NCBI GenBank assembly: GCA_050246945.1
Contig: JBFWVC010000020.1
Location: forward strand, 25,503-89,502
Direction of reading: 5' to 3'
Length of the DNA stretch: 64,000 nucleotides
Source: JAEUMD01 sp050246945
Lineage (GTDB): Bacteria; Pseudomonadota; Alphaproteobacteria; Rhizobiales; Hyphomicrobiaceae
The notes under the pieces are model-generated. The model was not told where the DNA came from. It ran no database searches and worked only from the letters and a program-made list of their open reading frames with translations. The translations under genes were made by a program, and so were the position numbers. Of this stretch, positions 61,668-64,000 are shown one piece after another (position 1 is the first letter of the stretch; every line of letters starts with the position of its first letter).

Positions 61668-61816
61668 CTGGCTTTCCCTCGGTGCGTGGCAGTTAGCGCG
61701 CGGTTAGCACATGCGCGCCGTCACCGGAATGCGTCCATGCGCCCAACCGGCTTCCGATATAGGCAGTTTTCCGCAGCATTTCAGGGCAAGCACTCCGGCT
61801 GATGATCGAGCATACC

Positions 61817-63517
61817 TCATGCCTGTCGGGAAAGCGCCCAGCGAACTTCGCTTTCACCATACGTCGCACCGCGAAGGACGATCTGCAGCCGGCGCACGGG
61901 GCCTGTTGCGTCGGCGAAATACATGCTCTCCTCGATGACGAGACGGGCACCCTCCGCCGCCATGCGCCAGCGCTGCTCTCCGAGCTCGATAAACGCCGTG
62001 CCGACCTTGTCGCCGCGCCGGCAATCGACACCGGGATGCAGGTGGAAATGTATGGCGAATGGCAGATCCTTCTTCAGACGAAGGATTCCGCGCGGTGGCT
62101 TCAACTGATCGGTGCCGACGATGCGACGACCGTTGTTCTCCATTACAACGCGGCGGCGATGCACAATGCCGTAGCGTTCGACATAGCCGTCGTGGCTCGC
62201 GTCAAAGCCCACTTGCCCTTCGTGCGGACCGATGCGCTCGACTGACAGCACCCTCGGTCCGCGGATCGGCAGTCCGCCCAGAAGCTCCTCGATGCGGCGG
62301 GTGCCAATGAGACGCGAAGACGACGTTTCGCCAAGGCCGAGCGTGTTGTGATTGGCCGTAGAGCGCGCGGCCGACGCCCAATCGGCGTGGGCCGAACCGG
62401 GCGCTCCGGCGTTCGAGAAAAGGATCCGGGTGCCGCAGCTCAATTCGAACGACAGGCACCCCGCATGTGCCGTATTCGACATGACGACCGGCGGTGGCGG
62501 TCCGCAGTCGGCAATCAGCACCGTCTGATCCTGCTCAAGTCGCTCGTATCCAGAACTCTTGGCGTGGGTGTTCGGCGGCGCCATCACATCGGCGTAGGCC
62601 ATGACCGTCGCGAGACGCGCCGGCATACCGACTGATACTCCGTTGAAGCGGGCCAGCAGGCCGTCACCCAGCCGCAGATAACGCAGCATGGAAAGCATGG
62701 CGGAGATCGCCTCGTCGATCTCGGAAGGCTGCTTGCGGCTGCGCGCGCGGAAGCACTGGCGCAAGGGCAGAAGGTCCAGCAGAATCTCGACCAATGCATT
62801 GGGGTTGCGGCTGACATGCCCCCCGTCGGGCAGCACCTGCCGGCCGATCTCTTCCAACAGTAGCGGCAGATCTGCTTCAAGCCTGCGGTCGCGGCCTGCG
62901 ACGCAAAGATCTGCATATACCAAGGCCATCAGCGAAAGGAGGCGCGGATAGCCTGCCGGGGCCTCTCGCCAAGCCGAGGACAGTCGCACGAGCTGAACGC
63001 CGAGGCTCGACGAGATGATGTGATAGGTCCGCTCGTCGGCGCCCTCGAGCAGCAGATTGGCGTGGGACAGCCAGGAGATAACGCGGCGTGCGAGCACCTC
63101 GGGCCGCCACGCTTCACCGGTGCCCTTGCTGTTGCGAATGGCCCACTCCACCGCTAACTGGCGCGCGGCCTCCGCCGCGTCATCCTCCTCGGCAGCTCCG
63201 AAATGGCGCAACCAGGCGAAACCGTTGAGTGCAAGACTCCAATCCCGGCTCGGCGGAGGAATATCGAACGGCGAGCGCCCTTTCAGCGACGCCAGAGATC
63301 CGGCAAGGCCGAACTGCCCATGACGCACTTCGATCCAGAAGCTCGGATCGGGAGAGCGCAGGCACTGAGGTACGATCAGAAGTTGATCGACGCGCGGCGC
63401 GCCGTAGCGCCAGCGCAGGGTGCGCGAGTTGAGTGCGCGGGAGATGAAACCGCGACGTGCCCGTTCGGCCTCAATGGCGGTGATCTGCAAGCGTTCCTGG
63501 AATGTCAGCCTTGCCAT
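61817..63517 (-). CDS. Heparinase II/III-family protein
   Basis: The 566-residue product from the ATG at 63517 (MARLTFQERLQITAIEAERA) has an N-terminal alpha/alpha-barrel region (WLRHFGAAEEDDAAEAARQL, VISWLSHANLLLEGADER, RLLSLMALVYADLCVAGRD, LPDGGHVSRNPNALVEILLD). The C-terminal beta domain has AHAGCLSFELSCGTRILFSN and TANHNTLGLGETSSSRL, with the His-Asn pair expected near the active site, and MENNGRRIVGTDQL. In rhizobia it sits next to purH; its real substrate is unproven, perhaps an envelope or extracellular glycan. Upstream the usual rsmB (16S rRNA methyltransferase) is missing: a repeat and an IS end are found instead. Confidence 0.88.
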   Translation of the reverse strand: MARLTFQERLQITAIEAERARRGFISRALNSRTLRWRYGAPRVDQLLIVPQCLRSPDPSFWIEVRHGQFGLAGSLASLKGRSPFDIPPPSRDWSLALNGFAWLRHFGAAEEDDAAEAARQLAVEWAIRNSKGTGEAWRPEVLARRVISWLSHANLLLEGADERTYHIISSSLGVQLVRLSSAWREAPAGYPRLLSLMALVYADLCVAGRDRRLEADLPLLLEEIGRQVLPDGGHVSRNPNALVEILLDLLPLRQCFRARSRKQPSEIDEAISAMLSMLRYLRLGDGLLARFNGVSVGMPARLATVMAYADVMAPPNTHAKSSGYERLEQDQTVLIADCGPPPPVVMSNTAHAGCLSFELSCGTRILFSNAGAPGSAHADWASAARSTANHNTLGLGETSSSRLIGTRRIEELLGGLPIRGPRVLSVERIGPHEGQVGFDASHDGYVERYGIVHRRRVVMENNGRRIVGTDQLKPPRGILRLKKDLPFAIHFHLHPGVDCRRGDKVGTAFIELGEQRWRMAAEGARLVIEESMYFADATGPVRRLQIVLRGATYGESEVRWALSRQA

Positions 63518-63900
63518 GCGGCAGGTCTCTCCCAACTGCTTGTTTCGACGCCACGGATGATCCACCTGCCCTGAGCGCAAGGGAGGACGGGGACTGCATC
63601 CGGGTTAACGGTCTGAAAGGCCCGGCGCAAGGCATTGTCGCGGCTATATTGTGGGCAGCGGTGGGCACGAGCCATACCGGGGCGCCTTGGCCGCCGCCAG
63701 CATCTTCCCGCATGAGACAGGTCGCGCGCTGGAGCAGGCCAGGATTAGGGTCCGAACCCAAGAGCCTGATCGTCTGAGATGGAAGCAGCTATGCTTCCAT
63801 CGAAGGCGTGAATCAGTCTCTCAAACAATGAGATAGAGCAGGCCACGATGGTCAGGCCTGATTCATTCTAATGCTGACCTGCTCTAGGCTCCAGACTCAA
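63518..63900. other. 383-bp gap between heparinase-like gene and the IS end
   Basis: It holds the heparinase-like gene leader and the dispersed repeat copy B with its GGGTTCGGACCC tail. A plus-strand frame at 63502-63777 shows no family resemblance and is not called. Confidence 0.5.
63746..63887. repeat. Dispersed palindromic repeat, copy B, with palindromic tail
   Basis: Bases 63760-63887 are the inverse of copy A (47411-47539) with six mismatches in 128 and no gaps. Beyond unit 2 comes the tail GGGTTCGGACCCTA when read on the minus strand (63746-63759), a feature shared with locus E at 45.1 kb. The unit 1 end lies 13 bp from the stop codon of an IS5-type transposase gene, so the IS boundary must fall in or beside the repeat. 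Confidence 0.85.
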
Positions 63901-64000
63901 TCATGCCCACCAGATTATGATTGCTGCGATTACGGCTGCGGCGTGGAAGTTGCGGGCGAGCTTGTCGTAACGGGTTGCGACACGCCGCCAGTCCTTGAGG
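63901..64000 (-). mobile_element. 3' end of an IS5-family transposase gene, cut by the window edge
   Basis: Minus-strand translation from base 64000 to the stop at 63901-63903 gives LKDWRRVATRYDKLARNFHA and then AAVIAAIIIWWA. The RR-(V/I)-ATRYDKLA-RNF ending is the well-known C-terminus of IS5-family (IS427/IS1031-type) DDE transposases. Only 32 codons are in the window, so I cannot say whether the element is complete. The terminal inverted repeat should lie within a few tens of bases to the left and would overlap copy B. Confidence 0.85.

Noticed and set aside
63502..63777. 91-codon plus-strand frame near the repeat copy B
   Set aside because: It overlaps the start of the heparinase-like gene and runs into the repeat; no domain or ribosome site.
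1..64000. CRISPR array, prophage, toxin-antitoxin or defence island
   Set aside because: No regularly spaced direct repeats, phage structural or integrase genes, or recognised defence genes were seen on reading both strands.

Overview
This 64 kb window is chromosomal DNA from a high-GC alphaproteobacterium, most likely order Hyphomicrobiales (Rhizobiales) and plausibly a Hyphomicrobiaceae/Methylobacterium-type methylotroph. The clues are gene order (lnt, a Cro/CI-type regulator, metK, trmB, rimP, nusA, rnpM, infB, rbfA, truB, rpsO, pnp; separately corC, ybeY, phoH, miaB), a 1653-residue NAD-glutamate dehydrogenase, an OlsB ornithine-lipid acyltransferase, a heparinase-like gene beside purH, and a 29-codon pqqA whose product closely resembles PqqA of Methylobacterium. 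The genus is inference. Coding density is high and most genes are housekeeping.

Layout. 1-12.3 kb (minus strand): translation and RNA-metabolism block reading metK, trmB, rimP, nusA, rnpM, infB, ycxB-like, rbfA, truB, rpsO, pnp (cut by the window start). 12.5-21.0 kb: HTH regulator, lnt, corC, ybeY, phoH, miaB. 19.5-25.4 kb: lysophospholipid acyltransferase, rimI-tsaB, nitroreductase, nfuA, universal stress protein, trpS. 25.5-30 kb: murJ, then a divergent pair (FAD oxidoreductase / FemAB-like acyltransferase). 30-38.5 kb: glnD and mutS, divergent from maeB. 38.6-45 kb: olsB, a hybrid histidine kinase, a Trm112-like protein, a LON-domain protein, CnoX-type thioredoxin/TPR protein and a YbaK/PrdX deacylase. 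45-47.8 kb is an accessory stretch: tRNA-Gly(GCC), an orphan ParA ATPase, a frame-disrupted secreted protein and a dispersed palindromic repeat. 47.8-50.1 kb: lemA-TPM-TPM cluster (plus). 50-57.4 kb: NAD-GDH divergent from an unrecognised helical-repeat protein, with a 22-bp operator-like palindrome between them. 57.7-59.4 kb: UMF1-type MFS transporter and a solitary pqqA with its own terminator. 59.4-63.5 kb: GNAT, purH, heparinase-like protein. 63.7-64 kb: another copy of the dispersed repeat and the 3' end of an IS5-type transposase gene.

How it fits together: the minus-strand blocks make ribosomes and tRNA modifications and mature rRNA/mRNA (pnp, rpsO, truB, rbfA, infB, nusA, rimP, ybeY, miaB, trmB, tsaB, rimI); lnt, corC, murJ, the acyltransferase, olsB, lemA and TPM serve the envelope; glnD, NAD-GDH, maeB and purH link nitrogen sensing to central carbon and nucleotide metabolism. 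The least explained items are the mosaic palindromic repeats (five loci; two copies about 95% identical over 128 bp), the solitary pqqA, the 702-residue unknown protein opposite gdhB, and the disrupted YEKV-type secreted protein. I saw no CRISPR array, prophage, secondary-metabolite cluster or recognisable defence system.
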